From: Deltaproteobacteria bacterium
GTDB taxonomy: Bacteria; Desulfobacterota; GWC2-55-46; UBA9637; GWC2-42-11
Reading direction: 5' to 3'
Length of the DNA: 46,703 bases
Assembly: GCA_016223005.1 (NCBI GenBank)
Contig: JACRPW010000043.1
Span: 1 to 46,703, forward strand
This document shows, piece by piece, positions 32,078 to 41,860 of the stretch; position 1 is the stretch's first letter; every line of letters starts with the position of its first letter. The position numbers were made by a program, and so were the translations under genes. The notes under the pieces are model-generated. The model saw only the letters and a program-made list of their open reading frames with translations, was not told where the DNA came from and ran no database searches.

Positions 32078-32744
32078 TTAAAACTCTCCCGGCAGTAAAA
32101 ACCCGTATCTTTTCATTATCTGCCTGCTATTAGGACTATTCATATATTCTATAAATCTCTTTGCCTCTTTTTCATTCTTTGCGGCCTTAAGTATTCCAAC
32201 AGATTGATCTATTGGGTTATGGAGGTTGCTGTCAATCAACAAGTATTCTATTTCAGGGACGTTGGCAACAGACAAAGCAACTATGCCTGCCTGCGCGTTT
32301 CCTGTCTGGATAAACTGTAATGTCTGGCGGATATTTTCACCATAAACAAGTTTGGGTTTAATTTTATTCCACAATCCTAGTTTTACAAAAACTTACCCCC
32401 GATTTTTTATTCACAGCAAGGACAATCCTCCCCTGTGCATAAATCTGCTGAGAGTCAGGGAGTATCAATCCGTTTTCTCTTAACCTGTTCATATATCCTT
32501 CATTAGCAGCAAAAAATATGTCAAACGGCGCACCATTTTCAATCTGCATAGCAAAGATGCCTGTAGAGCCAAAGGAAAGCACGGTTTTTATGCCTGTATC
32601 TTTTTCAAATCCTCTAACTATTTCATTTAATGCAAAGGTTAAGTCGCTGGCAGCAGCAATAGTCAATGTCCTTTCGGCTGAATGGACATTTTTGGGGACG
32701 ACCGTTAGTGCTAAAAAAAGTAGGATTGCAGTAAGTGTTCTCAT
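32078..32744 (-). pseudogene. modA: Molybdate-binding protein ModA, broken by an internal deletion
   Basis: Two frames together cover a ModA protein. From the ATG at 32744 (signal peptide RTLTAILLFLALTVVPKNVHSA; ERTLTIAAASDLTFALNEI) the first frame runs to AQGRIVLAVNKKSG then ends out of frame at 32364. The second frame resumes at LGLWNKIKPKLVYGEN and continues through GNAQAGIVALSVA to KRYGFLLPGEF. Compared with typical ModA (about 250 residues) about 40 residues, including the DPEHxPxG segment of the ligand site, are missing around 32375-32400, and the frame is shifted. The rest is well conserved, so the lesion is recent or is an assembly error. As given, no functional binding protein is encoded. 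Confidence 0.85.
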
Positions 32745-32823
32745 CTTACCTAAAGATGTCCTCAAAACTTAAAAAAACATACTGTAAAACAGAATAGAAT
32801 GCAAATAGAAATTGTCTCCCAAA

Positions 32824-34269
32824 TTATCTAATAGGTGATTTAAGAACAGCCAGTCTTCCCCCAGCGTATCTGCCAAGTTTGGTATTTGGGGCAATCCTAA
32901 CCTGTAATTCATATTCATGTATTGCTGCCCCTATATCACTTACATTTTCATGGGATATACCCAGCATACCATGAACTTCAGGGTGTTTTGGTGATGTCTG
33001 TGCAAAATCCATTAAATACAGAATTGCCTTCTTCCACTCCTTTAACTGAAAGTAACTCCTGCCAATGCCAAAAAGAGAGGGTGGATGCGATGGATAGAGT
33101 TCAAGGCTTCTTTTGAACTTATCTGCTGCGCTGCTATAATTACCTTTCAGATAATAAGTAATTCCTAACCCATAGTATGAAGGCTGGTAATCAGCATCTA
33201 TAGAAAGCGCCTTTTTAAAATTTCTTTCTGATTCATAAAAATCCTTTTGCTTAATTCTTATCATCCCCATTAGATTATAAAAAGGTGCCTGCTCGCTATT
33301 TACTGATATGGATTTTTGTAATCTCTCCTCTGCATCCTGAAACTTACCCTTTTCATACAGGCTCACTGCCTCATCATAAATAAAATAGGATTGATTTGCC
33401 TCTCTGATCCTTGCTGTCATTGACTGAAAATGCTCCTTAAATCTGCCGTCCCCTTTGAAGATAAATGGAGAAAGTTCACGAATCATTGCCTCTATCTCAT
33501 GCCTTCTAACCCCTGTCCTTGGGTGCGTTGAAAATAGTTCATCTAAAAATGTATCCCCTTTTCTTTTTGCATCCTCCCTTTTGAGATAGCGACTAACTGC
33601 AGCCTCCAGCCTCTCATGTGCATTTAATGCCTCACTGGGTTCATATCCCAGTTTTGCCATATATTTTATTCCAAGTCTGTCTGCCTGAATCTCCTGATTT
33701 CTGTCATATTTTAATAATAGTAAATTGCTTCCGATGCTGGCAAGTGTCAGTATCTCATCAGTGCCTTTTCCGCCTTCAAGGGCAACCCCGCCTAATGCAA
33801 TACCAATCTGCTGCAGTGTGCCCACAGATATTCTCTTGGCTGTATGCCTTGCCATTACATGACCAGCCTCATGCCCCATTACTGCTGTAAACTGTGCCTC
33901 GTTTTCAAGTTCGGAGAGGAGCCCCCTTGTAATAGCCACATATCCGGGAAGGGCAAAGGCATTTGGGATAGATGTGTTTTGTATGACAAACCTCATTGGC
34001 AGGTGAGACCTTTCTGATACCTGCCATATATCCTTTACAACCCCTTCAAGATAGGACTTGAGTTCAGCATCCTTGTATTCCCCGCCAAAATCCCAGTTGA
34101 GAGATGGTGCAGCATTCTTGCCTATAGTGATTTCCTCTTCCTCACTTACGAGCATGAACTCTTTTTCGCCTGTAACAGGATTAACCGCGCATGAGATTAG
34201 GGTTGAACAAATCAGTATAAGAAATAAACTGAATAACAAAGACCTTGCCATAGAAAATCTCCCTATCAT
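32824..34269 (-). CDS. M48 family metalloprotease with TPR repeats (BepA-like lipoprotein)
   Basis: 481 residues from the ATG at 34269. A lipoprotein signal ends at STLISC, followed by AVNPVTGEKEFMLVSEEEE, the standard start of BepA-type periplasmic proteases. The zinc site HEAGH (AVMGHEAGHVMARH) is near residue 135, with the third ligand in QEIQADRLGI. After residue 290 come four to five tetratricopeptide repeats (for example DAEERLQKSISVNSEQAPFY and PSYYGLGITYYLKGNYSSAA). These enzymes act on misassembled outer-membrane proteins such as LptD. The start overlaps the stop of the upstream methyltransferase gene by four bases (ATGA). Confidence 0.88.
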   Translation of the reverse strand: MIGRFSMARSLLFSLFLILICSTLISCAVNPVTGEKEFMLVSEEEEITIGKNAAPSLNWDFGGEYKDAELKSYLEGVVKDIWQVSERSHLPMRFVIQNTSIPNAFALPGYVAITRGLLSELENEAQFTAVMGHEAGHVMARHTAKRISVGTLQQIGIALGGVALEGGKGTDEILTLASIGSNLLLLKYDRNQEIQADRLGIKYMAKLGYEPSEALNAHERLEAAVSRYLKREDAKRKGDTFLDELFSTHPRTGVRRHEIEAMIRELSPFIFKGDGRFKEHFQSMTARIREANQSYFIYDEAVSLYEKGKFQDAEERLQKSISVNSEQAPFYNLMGMIRIKQKDFYESERNFKKALSIDADYQPSYYGLGITYYLKGNYSSAADKFKRSLELYPSHPPSLFGIGRSYFQLKEWKKAILYLMDFAQTSPKHPEVHGMLGISHENVSDIGAAIHEYELQVRIAPNTKLGRYAGGRLAVLKSPIR

Positions 34270-34916
34270 TTTTTCCCCGCCTCTATTAAAAAGCATTTTA
34301 CTGCCTTCCCTGTTCCTGCAAATTTTAACCTTGTAACCTCTAACCCTTCAGTGGTTAATGCAGAAACAACCTCTTGTAACCTTGCTGTTGGATATATGTA
34401 AAAGACCATTCCTTTGGGTTTTAACAAATACCTTGAAATCTGGACAAGTTCTTGTAGTGTCCCAAACATCTCATGTCTTGCAATAGATTTTTCTGGGTCC
34501 GGACATATCCTGCCTGAACCTGCCCTTGCATACGGAGGATTGCTTAAGACAACAGAAAATGAGCCCCCTTTAAAAACCCTTTTTAGTTCTCTGAAATCAC
34601 ACCTTAATATCTTAACCCTTTTTGCAAGACCATTGAGGCTTATATTGCGGATGGCGAGTTTTGCAAGATTATCTTGTATCTCAACGCCGACTATCTTTTT
34701 TACACTTGTCTTATATGCAAGGAGCAGCGGGATGATGCCTGAACCAGTGCCTATATCCAGAACAGTATCATTTATAGACAGCGGTGTTGCAAACTCTGCT
34801 AAAAGAATAGGGTCTTCGGAAAATCTATACCCATTTTTTTTCTGGATAATCTTGAATGGACCTATGTTATCAATTGTCTCGCCGCTAAAGAGTTGCGACT
34901 TGCTCATTTTCATCAA
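34266..34916 (-). CDS. tRNA1(Val)-type N6-adenine methyltransferase (TrmN6/YfiC-like)
   Basis: 216 residues. SAM-binding motif I VLDIGTGSGIIPLLLA near residue 54, the acidic VGVEIQDNLAKLA, and the catalytic NPPYA (SNPPYARAGSG) motif near residue 128 mark an N6-adenine or small-molecule amino methyltransferase; the N-terminus (FSGETIDNIGPFKIIQKKNGYRFSEDPILLAEFA) is typical of TrmN6. RNA target is inferred from family. ATG 34916 overlaps the end of the DUF1015 gene by 32 bases; ATG 34907 is an alternative. Confidence 0.85.
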   Translation of the reverse strand: MMKMSKSQLFSGETIDNIGPFKIIQKKNGYRFSEDPILLAEFATPLSINDTVLDIGTGSGIIPLLLAYKTSVKKIVGVEIQDNLAKLAIRNISLNGLAKRVKILRCDFRELKRVFKGGSFSVVLSNPPYARAGSGRICPDPEKSIARHEMFGTLQELVQISRYLLKPKGMVFYIYPTARLQEVVSALTTEGLEVTRLKFAGTGKAVKCFLIEAGKK

Positions 34917-36246
34917 CAGAATTTATAACAAGCCCTGAAAGGAGTTTAGGGTAGAAATATGTTGATTTTTGTGGCATCACATAACCTGCGTTTGCAACAT
35001 CCTTAACCTGCTCTATCTTTGTAGGGTGAAGTAAAAACGCCATCTGATGGCTTCCGCCTTTAAGCGACTCAAGTGTTTCATCTAACCCTTTTACATAAAC
35101 AAGGTTTTCCTGATTTTCCTGCGATTTTGATGACAGCCCGAGTATCTTAGTAAATATCAATGAGTGCAGCACTGTTACATCAAGTGCATTAAAGACATCT
35201 GGTATCGTGTCCTTAAATATCTGTTCCATTATATCATTTGATTTAAGTTGCAGTATAAAGTATGAATCCATTCCTTTTATGGCAAGTCCGAATGACGGAA
35301 GGGGGTCATTATACATCTCTTCAAATCTTTTATAGAATGCCTTTCTTACCTCTGGTTCTACTGTCTTGTCAAACCGCACCTCATGGACATCAAAGAAATT
35401 AGAGCAGTTCACAAGGAATGTGTTTGGAATAAAATTTAGTATGCTGTGAATTATACGATGGGTAGGCAGTATTGTCATACCCTCATCGTCCATGTTGGAA
35501 AAATACATCATCACATAATTAAAACCCTCTTTGCCTGTCCATCCCTTTTTACTATCCATCATCTCCCTGCGGTAGTTAAGGGCTGTTTCATACCGATGGT
35601 GACCATCTGCAATGAAAAGGGGGGTATCCTTGAGCCTTTCTATAATCTCTTTTATTGCTTTATGGTTGTCAACCCTCCACATCCTGTTTATTACGCCGTC
35701 ATCATCTGCTACCTCTGTAAGCAGGTTTTCTGTTATATGTGCCTCAAGGATTGAATTTATCATCTTTTCTGGTTCAGAGTAGAGTGAAAATATACAGCAG
35801 AAGTTTGCCTTACATGCCCTAATGAGATTCAGTCTGTCTGCCTTTGGTCCGGCAAGGGTCTTTTCATGCGGATGGATTTTACCTGAACCAAACTCCTCCA
35901 ATCTTGCCAGTGCTATGAATCCTCTCCTGTCTTTTGTCTCACCATTTTTTAATCTATAGGTTTGTGTGTAGTAATATATTGCTGGTTTTTTATCTTGTTC
36001 AAGCACACCATCTTTTTGCCATTTTTTAAAATCAATACTTGCCCTTATGTATCTATTATTTTCAGTATTGTCATCAGGATAGGTTTTGCCAAGTATAAGC
36101 CTTACGATGTTATATGGATGCCTTTGGTAAAGTTCTTCCTGAAACTGCGGAGATATGACATCATAAGGCGGTGCCATCACCTTTGATACATCCCCAATCT
36201 TTTCCTGATTATACAGATGCCCTCTGAATGGCAATATATCTGCCAT
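34885..36246 (-). CDS. DUF1015 family protein
   Basis: 453 residues, full length for the family. Diagnostic segments: ILPFRGHLYNQEKIGDVSKVMAPPYDVISP at the N-terminus, NIVRLILGK, HPHEKTLAGPKADRLNLIRA, IADGHHRYETALNYR near residue 215 and the C-terminal GLVINSVD. DUF1015 proteins are widespread in anaerobes and are sometimes linked to serine/D-serine or SerB-like metabolism, but no activity is proven to my knowledge. It heads a leftward three-gene unit with the methyltransferase and the M48 protease. Confidence 0.88.
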   Translation of the reverse strand: MADILPFRGHLYNQEKIGDVSKVMAPPYDVISPQFQEELYQRHPYNIVRLILGKTYPDDNTENNRYIRASIDFKKWQKDGVLEQDKKPAIYYYTQTYRLKNGETKDRRGFIALARLEEFGSGKIHPHEKTLAGPKADRLNLIRACKANFCCIFSLYSEPEKMINSILEAHITENLLTEVADDDGVINRMWRVDNHKAIKEIIERLKDTPLFIADGHHRYETALNYRREMMDSKKGWTGKEGFNYVMMYFSNMDDEGMTILPTHRIIHSILNFIPNTFLVNCSNFFDVHEVRFDKTVEPEVRKAFYKRFEEMYNDPLPSFGLAIKGMDSYFILQLKSNDIMEQIFKDTIPDVFNALDVTVLHSLIFTKILGLSSKSQENQENLVYVKGLDETLESLKGGSHQMAFLLHPTKIEQVKDVANAGYVMPQKSTYFYPKLLSGLVINSVDENEQVATL

Positions 36247-36458
36247 AAATCTTTCTCCTTACACAATAGAATCATTTTGGTGCGTAATGCTATCAACTGC
36301 CTTTTGAAAGGTCAAGAAAATCTTAAACAGAAAATCTTAAACAGGCAAGATATGATTTTACAACCAAAAAAGACTTGAAAAATTTTTATTATTTGTTATT
36401 GTTTATCCCAACCAATCTTACATGGGCAGGAGATAAAGATCTTTTTAGGAGGTTTGTC

Positions 36459-37436
36459 TTGGTCAAAGCAGATGTTGTAAAAGAAATTATAAATAGTTTT
36501 GTAAGCCGTCTGTCTCATGAAGAGGCATTGAGTCTTGCCCTTCAAAAAGTTGTAGAGGGATTTAACTGCAATAGTTGCGCAATCATTACCACTTATGAAA
36601 AGAACTATCCGATAATAAAGACAGCAAAGGGACTGAGTAACGATTATATAAAATCGTTTTATGCAGAATCTGGAAAAGAGGTTATTAGTAATGTTATCAG
36701 AACCAGAAAAGCGATTTTAATAACAAAGGGATATCCTGACTTTAATAAACATGGCTATAGATTTGAACATGACTATAAGAGTCTTTTTGCAGCGCCTGTT
36801 TTTATGCACGACAAACCGCTGGGTATAATGTATATGGATTTTACTGATGATAAAGTTCCCTCTCAAGAAGAACAAAAGGCATTTATTGACATAGTAAATA
36901 TATGTTCAATTATAATTGACCACGAAATAAAGGCAGATGAATACATGAAAACCTTAAACATAGATAATCTCACGGGCATTTATACATACAAATACTTTAA
37001 TGAAGAACTCCATAAAGAAATCAAAAGGGCGATCAAGTTTAAACATCCGCTGACGGTAATGATTGCATCCATAGGGCATATGAATGAGTATAATTCTGTA
37101 TATGGATATATAGCAGGAAATGAGGCAATAGAATCCATTGCCGATATAGTAAGGGCTAATCTGCATGATATAAATACCGTAAGCCGTTATGCTGCCAGAT
37201 TTGCACTGATTTTCCCTGAAGTTACTTCTTCTGTTGTTCAAAAATTTGCTGAAAAGATACTCTGTGATTTCTCTTCATCTGGTTTATTTAAGGATAAAAA
37301 ACCTGAACTTACATTAAGGATTGGCATTGCCTCATTTCCTGCTGATGCTGAAAATGAAACCTCCCTGTTGAACATTGCGGAAAAGAATGTCTATGAATCA
37401 ACAAGAAAAGGCGGCAATAGCATAACAGTATCATAG
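36459..37436 (+). CDS. GAF-domain protein with degenerate GGDEF domain
   Basis: 325 residues. AGGAGG at 36447-36452 points to the TTG at 36459 (VKADVVKEIINSF); the frame upstream to 36375 reads as a poor extension without a ribosome site. Residues 20-165 form a GAF-like sensor (GFNCNSCAIITTYEKNYPIIKTAKG, APVFMHDKPLGIMYMDF). Residues 175-325 are a GGDEF fold with DNLTGIYTYKYFNEEL intact, but the catalytic RYGGDEF is RYAARFA, so it should not make cyclic di-GMP. It could bind GTP or c-di-GMP as an effector, or mediate dimerisation. It stands alone, divergent from the DUF1015 gene. Confidence 0.8.
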   Translation: MVKADVVKEIINSFVSRLSHEEALSLALQKVVEGFNCNSCAIITTYEKNYPIIKTAKGLSNDYIKSFYAESGKEVISNVIRTRKAILITKGYPDFNKHGYRFEHDYKSLFAAPVFMHDKPLGIMYMDFTDDKVPSQEEQKAFIDIVNICSIIIDHEIKADEYMKTLNIDNLTGIYTYKYFNEELHKEIKRAIKFKHPLTVMIASIGHMNEYNSVYGYIAGNEAIESIADIVRANLHDINTVSRYAARFALIFPEVTSSVVQKFAEKILCDFSSSGLFKDKKPELTLRIGIASFPADAENETSLLNIAEKNVYESTRKGGNSITVS

Positions 37437-37471
37437 ATATCCTGAACTAACCCTGTCATAATCCCTTCCGT

Positions 37472-37494
37472 AAAAATCAATGTCTATTTTTGGG
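37472..37494 (+). repeat. Copy 3 of the 20-bp AAAAATCAATGTCTATTTTT motif
   Basis: The core (37472-37491) is identical to copies 1 and 2 and is followed by GGG. It lies 52 bases upstream of the suhB-like start and in the same direction. Confidence 0.75.
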
Positions 37495-37546
37495 TCCCTT
37501 TTTCCTGCTTGCTTATAATCTTATATTTGTGTAATTTAGAAAATAT

Positions 37547-38317
37547 ATGCAAAGTTTTAAAGATACAGCAGTAGATGCTGCAAAAAAGGCTGGCAGTCTA
37601 TTGAAAGAGAATCTGGGCAAAATCCATGCTATAGAGATGAAGGGTGCAGTTGATATTGTTACAGAAATGGATAGACTTGCTGAAGACCTCATAATAAATG
37701 AATTAAAGAGTGCCTTCTCTGATTGCGGCATTCTTACAGAAGAGAGTATAGAGCATAGATCTTTGTCATCATACCGCTGGATTATTGACCCCCTTGACGG
37801 CACAACAAACTATGCACACGGGTATCCTGTATTTTGTGTATCCATTGCACTGGAAAAAGATGGGGATGTAATCTTTGGTGTTGTATATAGCCCAATGTTG
37901 AACGAACTCTTTACTGCTGAAAGGGGTAATGGTGCATATCTGAACGATAAGAGGATTTATGTCTCAAGGGTGAACGATTTAAATTCATCCCTCCTTGCAA
38001 CAGGCTTCCCTTACGATGTGCGCACATCTCAAAATAACAATATAAACCACTTTGCAAATTTTGCTGTCCGTGCCCAGGCAATAAGAAGGGCAGGCTCTGC
38101 TGCCCTTGATTTATGCTATATTGCATGCGGCAGGTTTGACGGCTTCTGGGAATTAAAATTGAAACCATGGGATGTGGCAGCAGGGGGACTTATAATACAG
38201 GAGGCAGGGGGGGAGTTATCTGATTTTAAAGGTAGTCCCTTTTCTATTTTTTCTCAAGAAACACTAGCAAGTAATGGTATAATACATAAAGAAATGCTGG
38301 GGGTCTTAAACCTTTGA
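37547..38317 (+). CDS. suhB: Inositol-1-monophosphatase family phosphatase (SuhB-like)
   Basis: 256 residues. Metal and catalytic motifs: EESIEHR (residue 65-71), WIIDPLDGTTNYAHGYP near residue 78-94, and KPWDVAAGGLIIQEAGGELSDF near residue 205. This Li-sensitive phosphatase family dephosphorylates inositol phosphate, and in bacteria SuhB also contributes to rRNA antitermination. Substrate not determinable. It has no clear ribosome site before the ATG at 37547; a 20-bp repeat motif lies upstream. The TGA overlaps the TTG of the next gene. Confidence 0.88.
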   Translation: MQSFKDTAVDAAKKAGSLLKENLGKIHAIEMKGAVDIVTEMDRLAEDLIINELKSAFSDCGILTEESIEHRSLSSYRWIIDPLDGTTNYAHGYPVFCVSIALEKDGDVIFGVVYSPMLNELFTAERGNGAYLNDKRIYVSRVNDLNSSLLATGFPYDVRTSQNNNINHFANFAVRAQAIRRAGSAALDLCYIACGRFDGFWELKLKPWDVAAGGLIIQEAGGELSDFKGSPFSIFSQETLASNGIIHKEMLGVLNL

Positions 38318-38655
38318 AGAATCTTTTATTGCGATGGATTATAAATGGATTTTCAATCATCCTTGCATCCCTTGTCCTGAAAGGCATAATACTTGATAAT
38401 TTTATGTCCGCATTTACTGCAGGGGCATTATTAGGCATATTTAATGCGGTAATAAGACCCATTTTAATTATACTCACACTGCCGGTAAATATTCTGACAC
38501 TCGGACTATTTACACTTGTAATAAATGGGTTTATGCTGTGGCTTGTAGGCTCTGTTATCAAAGGTTTTGAGGTTACAGGTTTTATACCTGCGGTGTCAGG
38601 CGCATTGTTTATAAGTGCGGTCAGTCTGCTTGTCAGCCTGTTTATAAAGGATTAA
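38314..38655 (+). CDS. Phage-holin-like superfamily IV membrane protein
   Basis: 113 residues, starting at TTG 38314 and overlapping the suhB-like stop (TTGA). Four hydrophobic helices are evident (WIINGFSIILASLVLKGI, AFTAGALLGIFNAVIRPIL, ILTLGLFTLVINGFMLWLVG, SGALFISAVSLLVSLF). It resembles the DUF-type 4-TM proteins annotated as phage holin family IV, which are mostly chromosomal and of unknown role, so a phage origin is not implied. Confidence 0.75.
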   Translation: MKNLLLRWIINGFSIILASLVLKGIILDNFMSAFTAGALLGIFNAVIRPILIILTLPVNILTLGLFTLVINGFMLWLVGSVIKGFEVTGFIPAVSGALFISAVSLLVSLFIKD

Positions 38656-39168
38656 ATGAGCAAAAACAAAAAAAATCATCCGTATCTTACAAGAATCAAG
38701 AGATGGATTAAACTGCACTACTATAAGGTTGTTCGTCTTGATGACCCGCCTGAAAAGATTGCCCGTGGTGTTGCTATCGGTGTATTTATGGGGATATTCC
38801 CAACCTTTGGGCTTGGTATAATTGCCGCCATTATATCTGCCTATATATTAAAGGCAAACAGGGCTGCTGCTGTCATTGGAAGTTTTATCATGAACCCGAT
38901 TACAACGCCGGTATTCTGGACGCTTTCATCTTTTGTTGGCGCTATTATATTCTGGCAGGATAGAGAACTCGTTATGGCAAATATACGGAACCACAGTTTC
39001 TTTAATGGCATGGGGTGGGCATATATTGCATTCATCGTTGGTAATATAATAGTATCAAGTGCCTTTTCTGCATTATCATATTTCCTTACAAAAAAATGGG
39101 TTATAGGGCACAAAAGTCATAAGGCAATGAAAATGGCTGCGGCCAGCAAGTTGAAATATTTCAAGTAA
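38656..39168 (+). CDS. DUF2062 membrane protein
   Basis: 170 residues starting the base after the preceding stop codon. The DUF2062 pattern is present: DDPPEKIARGVAIGVFMGIFPTFGLGIIAAIISA near residue 33, then NRAAAVIGSFIMNPITTPVFWTLSSFVGA, with two to three hydrophobic segments. These proteins are small inner-membrane proteins of unknown function. Completes a coupled unit with the suhB-like and holin-like genes. The stop codon falls inside a short direct repeat. Confidence 0.8.
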   Translation: MSKNKKNHPYLTRIKRWIKLHYYKVVRLDDPPEKIARGVAIGVFMGIFPTFGLGIIAAIISAYILKANRAAAVIGSFIMNPITTPVFWTLSSFVGAIIFWQDRELVMANIRNHSFFNGMGWAYIAFIVGNIIVSSAFSALSYFLTKKWVIGHKSHKAMKMAAASKLKYFK

Positions 39169-39206
39169 CCCCGAAAAATAAAAACCAAATGCATTTTTCA
39201 AGTAAC
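39159..39206. repeat. Short direct repeats enclosing MITE-end-like sequence
   Basis: TTTCAAGTAAC occurs at 39159-39169 and 39196-39206. Between them CCCGAAAAATA and CAAATGCATTTTT resemble the two termini of the foldback MITE (TTAACCCGAAAAATGCA) without its interior. It may be an excision or solo-end trace. The similarity is short, so this is tentative. Confidence 0.4.
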
Positions 39207-39231
39207 ATAAAACCCACCCCGATTTCCTATC

Positions 39232-40455
39232 TCACACATCCTCTTTCCCTAGTCCAAATGCCTTGTGAAGCACCCTTACGGCAAGTTCAGTATATTTTAC
39301 ATCAATAACACAGGAGATTTTTATTTCGGATGTAGAAATCATCTGGATATTTATCCCTTCTTCTGCAAGGGTCTCAAACATCTTTGATGCAATGCCTGCA
39401 TGACTTCTCATGCCGGCTCCTACAATAGAAACCTTTGCAATATTTGTATCTGATAATACCCCTTTTGCCTTTATATTCTTTGCTGTCTTTTGAACCAACT
39501 GCAGAGCCTTTTTAAAATCAGCCTTTGATACGGTGAATGTTAAGTCTGTGAAACCATCGTGGCTTATATTTTGGACGATCATATCAACATTTATATTTGT
39601 CCTTGTAAGAGGTGCAAAGAGTTTTGCTGCTATACCCGGCATATCAGGCACTCTTATAAGTGATATCTTCGCCTCGTCTTTATTGTATGTAATACCTGAA
39701 ACAACTACCCGTTCCATATCTTTGTCCTCCTTTGTGACTAGTGTTCCTTCTGCGTCTGTAAATGATGACTTTACCATAACAGGGACACTGTATTTTTTTG
39801 CAAATTCAACACTTCTTGTTTGTAATACCTTTGCACCAAGACTTGCCATTTCCAGCATTTCATCGTATGAGATCTTTTTAAGTTTTTTTGCATCAGGACA
39901 GATATTCGGATCTGTTGTATACACACCTTCAACATCCGTATAGATTTCGCAGACATCCGACTTAATTGCTGCTGCAAGCGCAACAGCAGTTGTGTCAGAG
40001 CCGCCTCTGCCAAGTGTTGTAATATTCCCATCTTCGTCAACACCCTGAAACCCTGCAACCACAACGATATTTCCATTTTTAAGTTCAGAGAAAAGTTTCT
40101 CTGTATCAATCCTCTCTATCCTTGCCTTGCCAAAAGAACTGTCTGTTATTATCGGCACCTGATGCCCGAGAAAGGATTTTGCCTTAAAGCCCAGTTCCTG
40201 AAGAGCAAGGGCAAGTAGCCCGGTTGTAACCTGCTCCCCTGTTGATACAACAGCATCATATTCCCTGCCAATTGGGAATTCCTTTGATTGATGCGCCAAG
40301 TCAACGAGTTTATTTGTCTCTCCTGACATTGCAGAGACAACCACAACAACCTTATTTCCCTTCCTCTTTGTCTGTGCAACCCTTATGGCAACATTTCTAA
40401 TTCTTTCAATATTGCCGACAGATGTTCCGCCGTATTTTTGAACGATTAATGCCAT
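39232..40455 (-). CDS. lysC: Aspartate kinase
   Basis: First step of the aspartate pathway to Lys, Thr and Met. 407 residues: [19 protein letters not shown] at the N-terminus, the [30 protein letters not shown] nucleotide loop near residue 150, and two C-terminal ACT domains ([19 protein letters not shown] and [20 protein letters not shown]) for feedback control. Length and ACT pair match the alpha2beta2-type or single-chain LysC. Starts three bases after the end of the broken lpdA, so is probably co-transcribed with lpxC and lpdA; no lysine riboswitch is visible. Confidence 0.93.
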   Translation of the reverse strand: MALIVQKYGGTSVGNIERIRNVAIRVAQTKRKGNKVVVVVSAMSGETNKLVDLAHQSKEFPIGREYDAVVSTGEQVTTGLLALALQELGFKAKSFLGHQVPIITDSSFGKARIERIDTEKLFSELKNGNIVVVAGFQGVDEDGNITTLGRGGSDTTAVALAAAIKSDVCEIYTDVEGVYTTDPNICPDAKKLKKISYDEMLEMASLGAKVLQTRSVEFAKKYSVPVMVKSSFTDAEGTLVTKEDKDMERVVVSGITYNKDEAKISLIRVPDMPGIAAKLFAPLTRTNINVDMIVQNISHDGFTDLTFTVSKADFKKALQLVQKTAKNIKAKGVLSDTNIAKVSIVGAGMRSHAGIASKMFETLAEEGINIQMISTSEIKISCVIDVKYTELAVRVLHKAFGLGKEDV

Positions 40456-40457
40456 GT

Positions 40458-41712
<1,255 letters not shown>

Positions 41713-41860
41713 TTAATCCTCCGTAGATTGTACAGATTTGCGCCATATCTGTTTTGATATGCATCTTAAGACTAATGCATCAATTTTGCCTTATGAAAGG
41801 TAACAGAGATTTTCTTTGAAATCAAGTGGAGAAAAGCAGGTGAAGTGGTAAAGGATTTAT

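Noticed and set aside
32364-32744. modA as a programmed frameshift gene
   Set aside because: A simple shift cannot restore the missing 40 or so residues of the family; sequence is absent, not only out of frame.
38314-38655. Prophage signal from the holin-like gene
   Set aside because: No other phage genes are near, and this 4-TM family is mostly chromosomal.
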